DNA of 64,000 bases from an uncultured Prevotella sp. (lineage in GTDB: Bacteria; Bacteroidota; Bacteroidia; Bacteroidales; Bacteroidaceae), in the NCBI GenBank assembly GCA_900546345.1, contig URCI01000008.1:14950-78949 (forward strand). Reading direction: 5' to 3'. Positions 34,276-43,142 of this stretch are shown here, in pieces. Position 1 is the stretch's first letter; each line of letters begins with the position of its first letter. The position numbers were made by a program, and so were the translations under genes. The notes beneath the pieces were generated by a model that did not search any database, had not been told where the DNA came from, and saw nothing but the letters and a program-made list of their open reading frames with translations.

Positions 34276-35904
34276 TTAGACTCGCTCCAGCAATCCGTTG
34301 CGAAGGTCATCAGCAGCAATAACCTTGACCTTGGCATGAAGCTTCTTGCCGGTGGCATTAAGCGGCACGCTCGCCACAAAGCGGTAATAGCGCGGGCGCT
34401 TGAAGTTGGCAATGTCGGGACTAGCCTTGCAGAACTCATCAAGCTCCTCAGCAGTCAGACTCTCATCGGCTTTCACCACATAGGCAGTGACCAACTGACC
34501 ACGCATCTTGTCGGGCACAGAGGTGACAATGCACTCCTTGACCTTTGGGTTTTGGTTGAGCACCTCCTCAATCTCCACGGGATAGATGTTCTCGCCCGAA
34601 GAAATGATCATGTCGTCCTTGCGGCCCACGATGGTGACAAACTGATGATCGTCCCAGGTCGCCAGGTCATTGGTATAGAGGAAACCCTTATAGTATTTCT
34701 GCTCCGTCTCCTCAGGATTGTTGTTGTAAACAAACGGCGACTTGGCAGGTGAGGAAATAATGACCTCGCCGATCTCGCTGCCATCGGTCTTGGCCAGGTC
34801 ATCGGGCTCGGCGCGGCGGTTTTCGTAGACCTTCACCACACGCACGTCATCGTCAACACACGAGGCACCTGCGGTACCGGCATTCTCGGGCAAGTCAAAC
34901 GGGCGCAAGAACGTGTTCCAGAACGTCTCCGTCGTGCCATAACCATTGAAAATGTTGGGCGTGAGCACCTTCTGATAGCGGATACAAGCCGAGCGCTCAA
35001 GCGGACTGCCCATCGTGACAATGCCGCGGAGTGTGCTGATGTCGTACCCTTCCTTCTCTTGCTCATCAGCCAAGCGCTCCAGCACGGTTGGCACGCCAAT
35101 GACAAACGTAATCTTGTATTTGTCGACATACTTCAGTGTCATGGCCGCATCAAACTTGCGCATGATCACCAACGATGCTCCGGCATAGAAAGTTGGACAG
35201 GGGCCGGCGCAGTGAAGTCCGCCGCGATGGAACCACGGCGTTGTGTTCATCGAGACGTCTTTGTAATTCATCGGGAAGTGGATCATCACATCGTGGCTCG
35301 ACAGCACCTCGTTGATACTTGTCAAAGGCACGGCTTTGGCATGACCTGTCGTTCCGGAAGTAAACAACCGGGTTGTCTCGTCATAGATATTGTATTCACA
35401 GGTGAAGACAGGCTCATCGTCCGAACTGCCATCAACATAGTCGACATATGACTTCACCACTCCATCGCTGTTGCCATCAGTAACCACCAGCTGCTGGGGT
35501 GTCCATCCGCTCATCTTCACGGCTTGCAGCACAACAGGCTTGCTGGCCAGGTCGAAGAAGAACACCTTCGGCCGGTTAGTTTTCAGCAAATCGGCCAGCT
35601 CGCCAGTCGACAGTCGGTAGCTCACCGGACTGTTGACAAAGTGTCCCTTATGGGCAGCAATGTAGACAAAGACAAACTCAGGGCAATTGAGCATCATCAG
35701 CATCATCAAATCACCCTTCTTCAGTCCGTCGGTGTTGAGTCGGTTAACGAGTTTATTGACATCAGCGTTGAGTTGCTGATAAGTCCATGTCTGCTTTCTC
35801 ACCGGATCGATCATGGCCGTACGCCAACTATAGCGGCGAACATTGCGCATGAAGCCCTCAATCCATGTGTAACGGCTTTCGAAAATGTGTTTAAAATCGG
35901 TCAT
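34276..35904 (-). CDS. AMP-dependent acyl-CoA synthetase/ligase
   Basis: A 542-residue ANL-superfamily enzyme that activates a carboxylic acid (probably a fatty acid) through an acyl-AMP to a CoA thioester. The P-loop motif is LFTSGTTGHAKAVPLT (~residue 185), motif A5 is NGYGTTETF, the hinge is IVGRKDDMIISSGENIYP, and the catalytic C-terminal Lys lies in NATGKKLHAKV. Length suits medium- or long-chain ligases. The ATG at 35904 was chosen; a -7-like TATTTTTG is at 35944-35951. Single-gene unit. The exact acid cannot be read. Confidence 0.9.
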   Translation of the reverse strand: MTDFKHIFESRYTWIEGFMRNVRRYSWRTAMIDPVRKQTWTYQQLNADVNKLVNRLNTDGLKKGDLMMLMMLNCPEFVFVYIAAHKGHFVNSPVSYRLSTGELADLLKTNRPKVFFFDLASKPVVLQAVKMSGWTPQQLVVTDGNSDGVVKSYVDYVDGSSDDEPVFTCEYNIYDETTRLFTSGTTGHAKAVPLTSINEVLSSHDVMIHFPMNYKDVSMNTTPWFHRGGLHCAGPCPTFYAGASLVIMRKFDAAMTLKYVDKYKITFVIGVPTVLERLADEQEKEGYDISTLRGIVTMGSPLERSACIRYQKVLTPNIFNGYGTTETFWNTFLRPFDLPENAGTAGASCVDDDVRVVKVYENRRAEPDDLAKTDGSEIGEVIISSPAKSPFVYNNNPEETEQKYYKGFLYTNDLATWDDHQFVTIVGRKDDMIISSGENIYPVEIEEVLNQNPKVKECIVTSVPDKMRGQLVTAYVVKADESLTAEELDEFCKASPDIANFKRPRYYRFVASVPLNATGKKLHAKVKVIAADDLRNGLLERV

Positions 35905-36049
35905 TCCTATTTCAGTAAATAACTTTATGATGTATGTTTGTAACAAAAATAGTTATAAAAAATAATATTACTGATAAAAGAATAAGGAAATTAAAATAAT
36001 TTAAACGAAACCCCTCCATTCTTGCACACCTATATCCTATATTGTGCAA

Positions 36050-37063
36050 TCAATATTTTTGGGGAGATTTCCGTGTTGAGTGTATAGAAATGTAGCCCGC
36101 CGACTCGTTTTCACGCTGGCCGTCGGCAAGAATGAAACTGAGAAATGCTTTGACAAGAGCGCTCTGTGGCTTGCCTTTCGTCACAACAAACAGCTCGCGA
36201 GCCGGAGGACTGGGATAACGTCCATCACGAATGGCAGATATCAGCTTGTCCTTAGTGTCATAGAATCGTTCTTCAGAATCGATCGTGCCATTGTTGTTGA
36301 CATCAATGGGGATGACGGCCAGTCCGGGATTAGGCCGTCCCGTGCGCTCATCATAAGCATAGCTGATATTGCTCATGCCAATGCCGTCGACGTCATTGGC
36401 CACTTGTCGTGCGATCCCCGGGTCGCCATACACGCCGGGGCCCAACAAATCCTCCTGATGGGAGCGAAGCCAGGCGGCGAAGGTCTCTGCTGCACCGCAT
36501 GCGTCACTGCGCGTGTAGACATTGATGGGAGTGGCATTTGCAGTGGCAGCTACCTGCCCCCACGTCTTCACCTGGCCGGTGACCCAAATATCGCGGGCCA
36601 CTGTCTGAGAGAGCCCCTTGCGCAAGAGTTGCCGAAAAAGCGGATTGCCAACGTTGATGACAGGTACCACGGCATCGCGAGCCACGGCAACGGGCAGAGC
36701 ACCACGCTGCAGCTCTGCCGCTTTCATCTCGCGCGAAACCATGCCAAGGTCCACTTGATTGGCCAGCACATCGGTGATACCTTTTCCCGAACCTCCTGCC
36801 GAGACATCAATGACTACTCCCGGATGCAACTGGCTGAACGCATCGGCCCATCGCAACATGAGCGGATAGAGTGCATAGGCGCCCGAAACCGTGATGTTGC
36901 CATGCAGATCATCAGTAGTGGGCATCTGGCCTGTCCTGCGTCCACCACAACCGGAGAGTGTCACGACGAGCGTCAGAAGGGTAAATAGGCACGCGGGCGT
37001 ACTATATAACAAGGTGTGAGGCTGAAAGCCGAGTCGTTTACTATGAGTCATTGTTTTCATCAT
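36050..37063 (-). CDS. PstS-like anion-binding lipoprotein (predicted sulfur-oxyanion transporter)
   Basis: A 337-residue lipoprotein (lipobox LSGC, Cys near residue 39) of the PstS family: SGAYALYPLMLRWADAF, SAGGSGKGITDV and DLGMVSREM match the PstS ligand-site order, but the usual S-T-T of the first loop is A-Y-A here, so the bound anion may differ from phosphate. An EF-hand-like loop DVNNNGTIDSEE is also seen. It is divergent from the PstB-like gene at 37225, and both face regulatory block A. The neighbouring sulfur genes and shared regulation suggest sulfate or thiosulfate rather than phosphate. ATGATG gives two adjacent starts; the first was used. Confidence 0.75.
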   Translation of the reverse strand: MMKTMTHSKRLGFQPHTLLYSTPACLFTLLTLVVTLSGCGGRRTGQMPTTDDLHGNITVSGAYALYPLMLRWADAFSQLHPGVVIDVSAGGSGKGITDVLANQVDLGMVSREMKAAELQRGALPVAVARDAVVPVINVGNPLFRQLLRKGLSQTVARDIWVTGQVKTWGQVAATANATPINVYTRSDACGAAETFAAWLRSHQEDLLGPGVYGDPGIARQVANDVDGIGMSNISYAYDERTGRPNPGLAVIPIDVNNNGTIDSEERFYDTKDKLISAIRDGRYPSPPARELFVVTKGKPQSALVKAFLSFILADGQRENESAGYISIHSTRKSPQKY

Positions 37064-37078
37064 ACTGATTGGTAGTTG

Positions 37079-37086
37079 CAAAGGTA
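37079..37086 (-). promoter_or_regulatory. Promoter of PstS-like gene (-7 box)
   Basis: The minus strand reads TACCTTTG, 23 bp from the nearest palindrome of block A (37109-37126). Confidence 0.8.
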
Positions 37087-37108
37087 GTGACATTCAGCGC
37101 AAACGACA

Positions 37109-37172
37109 ATCACCCGATTGGGGTATTTGTCTCTACCATCATTGTGGTAGAAAAATACTATCTGCATGGTAT
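37109..37172. promoter_or_regulatory. Regulatory block A: three 18-bp palindromes between PstS-like and PstB-like genes
   Basis: Sites: 37109-37126 ATCACCCGATTGGGGTAT, 37133-37150 CTACCATCATTGTGGTAG, 37155-37172 ATACTATCTGCATGGTAT. Consensus half-sites are WTACC and GGTAW. The outer sites lie 23 bp from the two divergent -7 boxes (37079-37086 and 37195-37202), near position -42 of each start, where class II activators bind. Blocks B (42771-42834) and C (47463-47526) have the same 64-bp length. Confidence 0.8.
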
Positions 37173-37194
37173 TTCGCAACACACCTTTTCTCCG

Positions 37195-37202
37195 TAACTT
37201 TG
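37195..37202 (+). promoter_or_regulatory. Promoter of PstB-like/FecB-like/FecCD genes (-7 box)
   Basis: TAACTTTG, 23 bp after block A. Instead of a -33 TTTG, TATTTC from the operator is 25 bp upstream, as in the cysD promoter. Confidence 0.8.
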
Positions 37203-37224
37203 CAACAGTAAAACAGAAACGGTT

Positions 37225-38103
37225 ATGAACGCAATAGCAAGTACACTCCACCTCTTTGGCAACGGTCTTTTCCCGTTCGTCTCCAGCAGTCTGAACAGCG
37301 AGAGAAATTCTTCCTTCGCCGTAACCAATAAGTTCACCCATGCTGCCGGGGCCCGTTTACAGACCAAGCATCTCAATGTCTACATCAACGGAGTGCATAT
37401 TCTCAAGGATGTCAACGTAGAGATCCCACGCAACAAGATCACATGCATCATTGGCCCGTCGGGATGTGGCAAGAGCACACTGCTCCGTACGTTCAACCGT
37501 CTCAACGATGGTGTGGAAGGATTACGTATGACAGGTGAAGTGAACTTCAACGGTACCAACATTCTCAAAGCCAGCAGCAGCCGTCTCAGCGAGTTGCGTC
37601 GCAATATTGGGCTTGTTCCGCAGCGCCCCTGCCCGTTGCCCATGAGCATCTATGACAATGTGGCTTATGGCTGCCGCATCCATGGCATTCACAACCGTCA
37701 CCAACAAAACCAGATCGTGCGCCATTATTTGCGGGCCGTAGGACTTTGGAACGAAGTGAAAGACCGGTTGAAGTCACCAGCCTCACGCCTTAGTGGAGGT
37801 CAGCAGCAACGTCTGTGTCTGGCACGCAGTTTGGCCGTAGAGCCCACTTATCTGCTTGCCGATGAGAGCACCAGCGCTTTGGATCCCATCAGCAGCCATA
37901 AAGTGGAAGAGTTGTTCACTGAGTTGAAATACACCAACTCCATCGTGATGGTCACACACACGCTGAGCCAGGCTCTCCGCATCGCAGACCATGTCATCTT
38001 CATGTACATGGGTGAGGTCGTGGAAGAAGGTGATGCCGAGCAGGTGTTTCGTCATCCAAAGGAGGAACTGACACGTAAGTATCTCAACGGAGCTTTCAGC
38101 TAA
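37225..38103 (+). CDS. PstB-like ABC transporter ATP-binding protein
   Basis: A 292-residue ATPase closely resembling PstB: Walker A GPSGCGKSTLLRTFNRLND, the PstB-type LPMSIYDNVAYG, signature RLSGGQQQRL, Walker B LLADESTSALDP, switch His VTHTLSQA, end LTRKYLNGAF. It has a ~45-residue N-terminal extension that ordinary PstB lacks. Its partners PstC-like and PstA-like are 12-14 kb away inside the cysteine operon (50639-52519). FecB-like and FecCD genes follow on the same strand, starting 23 bp after its stop. Predicted to energise uptake of a sulfur oxyanion. Confidence 0.8.
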   Translation: MNAIASTLHLFGNGLFPFVSSSLNSERNSSFAVTNKFTHAAGARLQTKHLNVYINGVHILKDVNVEIPRNKITCIIGPSGCGKSTLLRTFNRLNDGVEGLRMTGEVNFNGTNILKASSSRLSELRRNIGLVPQRPCPLPMSIYDNVAYGCRIHGIHNRHQQNQIVRHYLRAVGLWNEVKDRLKSPASRLSGGQQQRLCLARSLAVEPTYLLADESTSALDPISSHKVEELFTELKYTNSIVMVTHTLSQALRIADHVIFMYMGEVVEEGDAEQVFRHPKEELTRKYLNGAFS

Positions 38104-38126
38104 GCTCTCCTTTCATTATTACGATT

Positions 38127-39338
38127 ATGCAGCAAACGAGAATCAGCTATTTCGTGAAAAAGACATATTTATTGGTAAGAGAGTTGAGAAGGGGCATGGC
38201 AATAGCGCTGTGCCTTCTTTTGTGTGTGGGTTGTCGGCCAGGAAAGGGCAACGGGCAGGGACCGAAAGCCAACGTCGCTGAGATTCTCTCCGACAGTGCC
38301 CGCATAGAGCTACGCTATGCCAAGAACTTCAGCGTACACTATCTTCCCGATGGCGTGAGGCTTGTCGACATCCACGTGGCCGGTCATCAGGCACAACACA
38401 CCTATCATCTGGCCCTTGTCCCCAGAGGAGTGAGACCATCGGACATCCCAAAGAACTATGTCCAACGGGTGGAAGTACCCATACAGCGCTGCATCCCCAC
38501 CGGAACGGAACAGTTGGCAGCTTTCATTCAACTCCATGCACTCGATCAGGTCAAAGCCATATCCAGTGTACGTCATCTCCAAGACAAAGAAGTGAAAAGG
38601 CTCATCTCGAAAGGTAAGATTGCCCGAATAGGCTACGAAGGCAATTTCGATACGGAGGTGGCCATGGACGTTCGTCCTGATGTCATCCTTGCTTCTCCTT
38701 TCAAGCGGGGCGGCTATGAGGCTTTGCAGCAAGTGGGAGTTCCTATCATTCCATACACGGCGTTTAAAGAACCAACCGCTTTGGGGCAGGCCGAATGGAT
38801 GAAACTCGTAGGTATGCTCACCGGAAAGGAACAGCAAGCCAATGCCTTTTTCAAGCGTGTGGAGCAACAATATGAGACATACAAGCAACTTGCATCCAAA
38901 ACACAAAATCGTCCCACCATTTTCAGCGGCGAACAGAAAAGTGGACAATGGTTTGTCTTGGGAGGAAAAAGCTATCTCGCTCAGTTGCTGAGAGATGCCG
39001 GCGCTACTTACCTCCCCAAGGACGACCAACACACAGGTGGCTACCCTTCGGACTTCGAGACGATGTATGCTATGGCAGCAAAAGCCGACTATTGGCGTGT
39101 AATGAACAGTTTCCCCGGAAAGTTCTCCTATCAAGCACTGAAAGCCGAGGATGCACGCAATGACAAATTTCTCGCCTTTCAGAAGCGTCATGTCATCTAT
39201 TGCAACATCGCCACAAGCGGCTACCACGAAATCGCGCCTTTGCGACCCGACTGGCTACTGGCCGACTTCATCAAGGCCCTACATCCAGAGCTTTTACCAA
39301 AGTACAAACCTCATTTCTATAAGACACTGACACACTAA
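38127..39338 (+). CDS. FecB/BtuF-like ABC transporter substrate-binding lipoprotein
   Basis: A 403-residue exported protein with lipobox CVGC near residue 36, then a TroA-like fold: AFIQLHALDQVKAIS, KGKIARIGYEGNFDTEVAMDVRPDVI (abridged) and LAQLLRDAGATYLPKD are typical of siderophore, heme or cobalamin binding proteins. It pairs with the FecCD permease at 39479 and probably with the TonB receptor at 40632. It follows the PstB-like gene by 23 bp and so falls under block A. Ligand unknown. Confidence 0.85.
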   Translation: MQQTRISYFVKKTYLLVRELRRGMAIALCLLLCVGCRPGKGNGQGPKANVAEILSDSARIELRYAKNFSVHYLPDGVRLVDIHVAGHQAQHTYHLALVPRGVRPSDIPKNYVQRVEVPIQRCIPTGTEQLAAFIQLHALDQVKAISSVRHLQDKEVKRLISKGKIARIGYEGNFDTEVAMDVRPDVILASPFKRGGYEALQQVGVPIIPYTAFKEPTALGQAEWMKLVGMLTGKEQQANAFFKRVEQQYETYKQLASKTQNRPTIFSGEQKSGQWFVLGGKSYLAQLLRDAGATYLPKDDQHTGGYPSDFETMYAMAAKADYWRVMNSFPGKFSYQALKAEDARNDKFLAFQKRHVIYCNIATSGYHEIAPLRPDWLLADFIKALHPELLPKYKPHFYKTLTH

Positions 39339-39478
39339 TCAGGCAGAGATATTCTTCATTGTGAAAAACATTTGCTCTGTCAGATGATAAACAAATGCAG
39401 TAGTCTATGCAATATCGGGGCGACCCTTGCATTAATATATTTAAGAAGGTGGGCATCAAACCCGGATATTCAGCATCA

Positions 39479-40510
39479 ATGACACATAGAAGTCCCCATA
39501 TCGTTTTTGGCCTGCTGGCTGTCGGCATTCTCTTATTGTTTGCCGTCAACCTGCTATGGGGAACTGTGGCCATACCACTACATGAAGTAGCTGGCATTCT
39601 TTTTCAACCTTATTGTGGGACGACCTCTATTCACCGTGACATCATTCTCTTCTCCCGACTGCCACAAGCGCTCACAGCTGTAGTTGCCGGAGCTGGACTT
39701 GCCGTTGCCGGCTTGCAGATGCAGACCGTGTTCCACAATCCTTTGGCAGGACCATCGGTATTGGGCATCACCTCTGGAGCATCATTGGGTGTGGCGCTTG
39801 TCGTGCTCCTGGCTAGTGAATTGGGCAACGAGGCGTTGAGTAGCATGGGACTGCTGGGCAACGTGGCTCTGTCCACTGCCGCTATCATCGGAGCTATGGC
39901 CACATTGCTGCTCATGGCGCTGCTCGCCCGGCATGTAGAAGGCTCCGTGACCCTTCTGATCATTGGAGTCATGCTGGGATACGTGGAAAATGCCGCTATT
40001 GGCGTATTGAAGTTTTTTGCCAATGACGATGATGTGCGCGAATATGTGGTGTGGGGGCTGGGCAGTTTCTCGCGTGTCTCAGGCAATGAAGTGACACTAT
40101 TTGTCGTACTCATGGCGGTTTTGCTGCCCACCACCTTGTTTTTAGTCAAGCCGATGGACCTGTTATTACTGGGTGACAGCTATGCCCGCAATCTAGGATT
40201 GAACATTCGCAAGGCACGTGCCATAGTGATCCTTTGCAGCGGTACTATCGTTGCCATCGTCACGGCCTATTGCGGTCCCATCATGTTCATAGGTCTCGCC
40301 GTGCCACATCTCTGCCGTGGACTGCTTCAAACAGGCAGCCACCGGGTACTGGTGCCAGCCTGCATTCTCGTTGGCGCACTGCTGGCACTGTTCTGTAATT
40401 TGGTCGCCCGCATGCCAGGCTACGAAGGTGTGCTTCCCGTCAACTCCGTCACAGCCCTGGTCGGTGCTCCTGTTGTCGTCAGTGTACTGCTCAAGAGAAA
40501 GAAAAGATAG
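39479..40510 (+). CDS. FecCD-family ABC transporter permease
   Basis: A 343-residue membrane protein with about nine or ten helices, of the iron-siderophore/cobalamin importer family. Landmarks: RLPQALTAVVAGAGLAVAG near the N-terminus, HNPLAGPSVLGITSGAS (the classic NPLA-P-LG motif), and GPIMFIGLAVPHLCRG near residue 260, which contacts the ATPase. The ATG at 39479 was chosen, since the preceding in-frame residues are not membrane-like. No ATPase is adjacent; the best candidate partner is at 52586. Confidence 0.92.
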   Translation: MTHRSPHIVFGLLAVGILLLFAVNLLWGTVAIPLHEVAGILFQPYCGTTSIHRDIILFSRLPQALTAVVAGAGLAVAGLQMQTVFHNPLAGPSVLGITSGASLGVALVVLLASELGNEALSSMGLLGNVALSTAAIIGAMATLLLMALLARHVEGSVTLLIIGVMLGYVENAAIGVLKFFANDDDVREYVVWGLGSFSRVSGNEVTLFVVLMAVLLPTTLFLVKPMDLLLLGDSYARNLGLNIRKARAIVILCSGTIVAIVTAYCGPIMFIGLAVPHLCRGLLQTGSHRVLVPACILVGALLALFCNLVARMPGYEGVLPVNSVTALVGAPVVVSVLLKRKKR

Positions 40511-40516
40511 AAAGTA

Positions 40517-40600
40517 ATAGTTTCTATAGTTGCTTTAAGATCTATATCTGCTATAGGATCTGTTGCTTCTATAGCATCTATAGTTTCTATTATCTATAGG
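40517..40600. repeat. TCTATAG-rich simple repeat tract
   Basis: The gap between the convergent permease and TonB receptor genes has at least six TCTATA/CTATAG words (TTTCTATAGTTGCTT, CTGCTATAGGATCTG, CTTCTATAGCATCTATAG and others). Probably slippage-derived; no gene. Confidence 0.65.
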
Positions 40601-40631
40601 AGACATAGAGAAGATAAATCCTTTGGAAATA

Positions 40632-42683
40632 TCAATACCTAATTCTTAACCCTGCCACAATCGTGGTGCCTGACGAGAAGTTGGCATAACGGCGCACGGT
40701 GCTGTCAATGCGCCGGTCACGCGTGTTGAAGATGTTGTCCACTCCCAAACGAGGCTCGAGTGTAACTCCTCGGAGCAAAAAGGTATGAGTGGTCGAGAGA
40801 TTCCATAGACCATAACCGGGTGCGTCCTCATAGGGAGACGGATAGTGGGTTTTGCTCTGCAGGCGCCCGTCAGCATGCACGCCGAGCGTATAGATTCCCC
40901 ATCGATGGGTATAGTCGGCTGCAAGGGTAAGGGTATTGCGGATGCTGCGTTCCAGGTTCTGCCAAACGCCGTCAGACTCTTGCTGACCAAGTATGTAGCT
41001 ATAGTTTACCGTCAGGCTCAGGCCAGCTATGGGAGAGTAAGTCACATGAGGACGAAGCCCATATACACGTCCGCGGTCGCTATTGACATAGCGGTTGTAA
41101 TGGCTAATTTTTGTAGCCTGTGCATCGGTAATCTCGGGGAAATCGCGGCGAATGGCGGCGAGTGCGTCAGCATCCACATCAATGATCTCCTTCACAATCA
41201 TGTCGTGTATCCAGTTAGCGAAGCCCGTCACGCCGATATCCCACCGATCACCATGATATTCGGCACTGAGTGAGACATAGTCGCTAGTCTCAGCCTTCAG
41301 ATCACTGTTGCCGATGGTCAGAGTAGGGAAGTTGCGCACATAGGTGTAGTAATGGTAATAGAGCTCATCGAGACCAGGCGCGCGGTATCCACGACTGTAA
41401 GAGGTACGGAACTGAAATCGTCCGGGACTATAGAGCAGGGCCACTTTGGGTGTGAGGTTGTTACCAAAGGTCTCGTGATAGGTATAACGCAGTCCCACAA
41501 GGGCTTTCAGCCGAGAGACAATCTCCAGTTCGTGCTGTACATAACCGGCCCACGTATAGACATGGCGGTCTACGCTGCCCGTTATAGCATCGAGAAAACT
41601 ATTTTGCCAGTCCACACCCGCGATGGTCGTGGAACCTTGAAGGAAGGAGAATACCCCTTTCAGCTCGCCCTCGTAGAGACGTTGTGTCTTCTTACGAACA
41701 TAGTCCCCGACTGCGTATTTCTTAGTAGCCACGTCATATTCATTACCATAGCTGTAATGGTCGCCATTGAACCGCAATAGCAAACTGTTCTTGGTTGAAA
41801 GACGATAGGTGGCTCCGGCATCCCACCGCCATGCCTCAGAACGCAACTCATAGTCGAAGCCACCTGTGACATCGGTGCGTGTCTCAGGACGTACTGTCTT
41901 GTGCCAGTTGTAACTGCCCTCAGCAAAGAAACTCAGCGCACGATGGGTGTCATAGGCAAAGCGTTGGGTGACAAGATTCGTGCGCCAACCCGATGTCAGC
42001 GGGGCCAATGACTGTTGGGTGTCACCATTGGTACCACTCAGATAAGTCAGTGGATTGTTGCGATAGAAACGGCTCTGGTCATGGGTAAACGAGGTGAGAC
42101 TGCTGAACCCGTGGAAGCCCAATTGCACGTTGGCAGCCTGGCGGAACTGACCGTGGGCCGACACACGTGTGTCCGTAAAGAACGATAAGGGTTTGACAGC
42201 CTCCTGCTGCGTGATGATGTTGACGACACCCGCGATGGCATCGCTGCCATAAAGCGAAGAGGCTGCACCGTCGAGCACCTCGATGCGCCGCACATTGGTC
42301 ATATCAATGCGGTTGAGATTGACATTGCCAGAGATATCACCAATGAGTCTCTTGCCATTCAGCAATACGAGTGCGTAGCGGTTGCTCAGTCCATTGAGAC
42401 GCAAATACGCCCCTGTGGAGTTGGGAGAGGCGGAAAGTTGTGGCAGTTGTCTGACCACTACATCGGTGAAAATGCGTGGTGTATTCTGCACGATGCTACC
42501 TTGCCCTATCACCTCCACAGGGGTAATGGCTGAGCGCAGCCGCTGGTGGTGACCGCTGCCCGTGACGACAACAGGGTTGAGGCTATAGGTGCGCAAACGC
42601 GCCAGACTGTCGGTCTGGGCCGTCAGAGATGCAGGAACAGCAAGCCATATAATAAGAGGTGAAATAAAATGCTTGTACATCAT
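40632..42683 (-). CDS. TonB-dependent outer-membrane receptor
   Basis: A 683-residue receptor: signal peptide (ends SLTAQ), TonB-box-like NPVVVTGSG, plug domain (~40-150; LRLNGLSNRYALVLLNGKRL, VRRIEVLDGAASSLYGSDAI), then a 22-strand-type barrel ending in an aromatic strand (TTIVAGLRIRY). Size and plug resemble BtuB, FepA and colicin receptors rather than SusC. Its divergent promoter faces the sulfur-carrier operon across block B, so it seems to be controlled with sulfur genes. Together with FecB-like and FecCD proteins it would import a TonB-class ligand; the ligand is unknown. Confidence 0.92.
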   Translation of the reverse strand: MMYKHFISPLIIWLAVPASLTAQTDSLARLRTYSLNPVVVTGSGHHQRLRSAITPVEVIGQGSIVQNTPRIFTDVVVRQLPQLSASPNSTGAYLRLNGLSNRYALVLLNGKRLIGDISGNVNLNRIDMTNVRRIEVLDGAASSLYGSDAIAGVVNIITQQEAVKPLSFFTDTRVSAHGQFRQAANVQLGFHGFSSLTSFTHDQSRFYRNNPLTYLSGTNGDTQQSLAPLTSGWRTNLVTQRFAYDTHRALSFFAEGSYNWHKTVRPETRTDVTGGFDYELRSEAWRWDAGATYRLSTKNSLLLRFNGDHYSYGNEYDVATKKYAVGDYVRKKTQRLYEGELKGVFSFLQGSTTIAGVDWQNSFLDAITGSVDRHVYTWAGYVQHELEIVSRLKALVGLRYTYHETFGNNLTPKVALLYSPGRFQFRTSYSRGYRAPGLDELYYHYYTYVRNFPTLTIGNSDLKAETSDYVSLSAEYHGDRWDIGVTGFANWIHDMIVKEIIDVDADALAAIRRDFPEITDAQATKISHYNRYVNSDRGRVYGLRPHVTYSPIAGLSLTVNYSYILGQQESDGVWQNLERSIRNTLTLAADYTHRWGIYTLGVHADGRLQSKTHYPSPYEDAPGYGLWNLSTTHTFLLRGVTLEPRLGVDNIFNTRDRRIDSTVRRYANFSSGTTIVAGLRIRY

Positions 42684-42740
42684 GCTGTATGATTTTTAAA
42701 TGGTTCGTAATGGCACCGTACAACGGTGTCTTATGAACTG

Positions 42741-42748
42741 CAAAGGTA
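42741..42748 (-). promoter_or_regulatory. TonB receptor promoter (-7 box)
   Basis: The minus strand reads TACCTTTG, 23 bp from the nearest palindrome of block B (42771-42788), the same distance as at the other four promoters. Confidence 0.8.
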
Positions 42749-42770
42749 TGTAAATAAAAACAAACCGACA

Positions 42771-42834
42771 ATACCATGTGTGGAGTAGACACATACCACA
42801 ATTGTGGGATGTGAATATACCGAGTGAAAGGTAT
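42771..42834. promoter_or_regulatory. Regulatory block B: three palindromes between TonB receptor and sulfur-carrier operon
   Basis: Sites: 42771-42788 ATACCATGTGTGGAGTAG, 42793-42810 ATACCACAATTGTGGGAT, 42817-42834 ATACCGAGTGAAAGGTAT. Outer starts are 46 bp apart and each outer site is 23 bp from one divergent -7 box (42741-42748 minus, 42857-42864 plus). The middle site matches the reverse complement of block A's middle site closely. Confidence 0.8.
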
Positions 42835-42856
42835 TACATAAATACCAGAAAGTTGC

Positions 42857-42864
42857 GAACTTTG
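42857..42864 (+). promoter_or_regulatory. Sulfur-carrier operon promoter (-7 box)
   Basis: GAACTTTG, one mismatch from TAnnTTTG, 23 bp after block B and followed by CAAGCG much as in the cysD promoter. Confidence 0.65.
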
Positions 42865-42929
42865 CAAGCGGAAATCAACAAGGCCGAAAGACCGCAAACG
42901 AGAAATAAAACCAAAACAGAATAAGCATT

Positions 42930-43142
42930 ATGGCACAGATTATCGTAAACGATGAGAAACAAGACGTGACACTGCCGCTGACACTCAGCGAACTCATCAA
43001 GCAAAACAAGGTTTTCCAGCCTGAGATGGTGACCGTGCAGGTCAACGAAGAGTTTGTGGAGAAAGAAGACTACGACAAGACACAAATCCAGGAAGGCGAC
43101 CATGTGGACTTCCTCTATTTCATGGGAGGAGGCAGCTTATGA
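42930..43142 (+). CDS. ThiS-like sulfur-carrier protein with extra C-terminal residues
   Basis: A 70-residue ubiquitin-like protein (MAQIIVNDEKQDVTLPLTLS...). Carriers of this family hold sulfur as a thiocarboxylate on a terminal Gly-Gly. Here the end is FMGGGSL: Gly66-Gly68 are followed by Ser69-Leu70, so the protein must be trimmed to expose Gly. A JAMM protease encoded two genes later fits that job. The stop overlaps the next start (ATGA at 43139-43142). Neighbours point to sulfide transfer into cysteine or homocysteine (as HcyS of Wolinella) rather than thiamine synthesis. Confidence 0.85.
   Translation: MAQIIVNDEKQDVTLPLTLSELIKQNKVFQPEMVTVQVNEEFVEKEDYDKTQIQEGDHVDFLYFMGGGSL

Noticed and set aside
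37225..38103. Naming the transporter genes pstSCAB
   Set aside because: Family membership is clear but genomic context and shared operators point to a sulfur substrate, so no pst symbols were assigned.
40632..42683. Naming the TonB receptor btuB
   Set aside because: Overall size and plug are BtuB-like, but no cobalamin genes or cobalamin riboswitch signature were seen in the neighbouring intergenic region.
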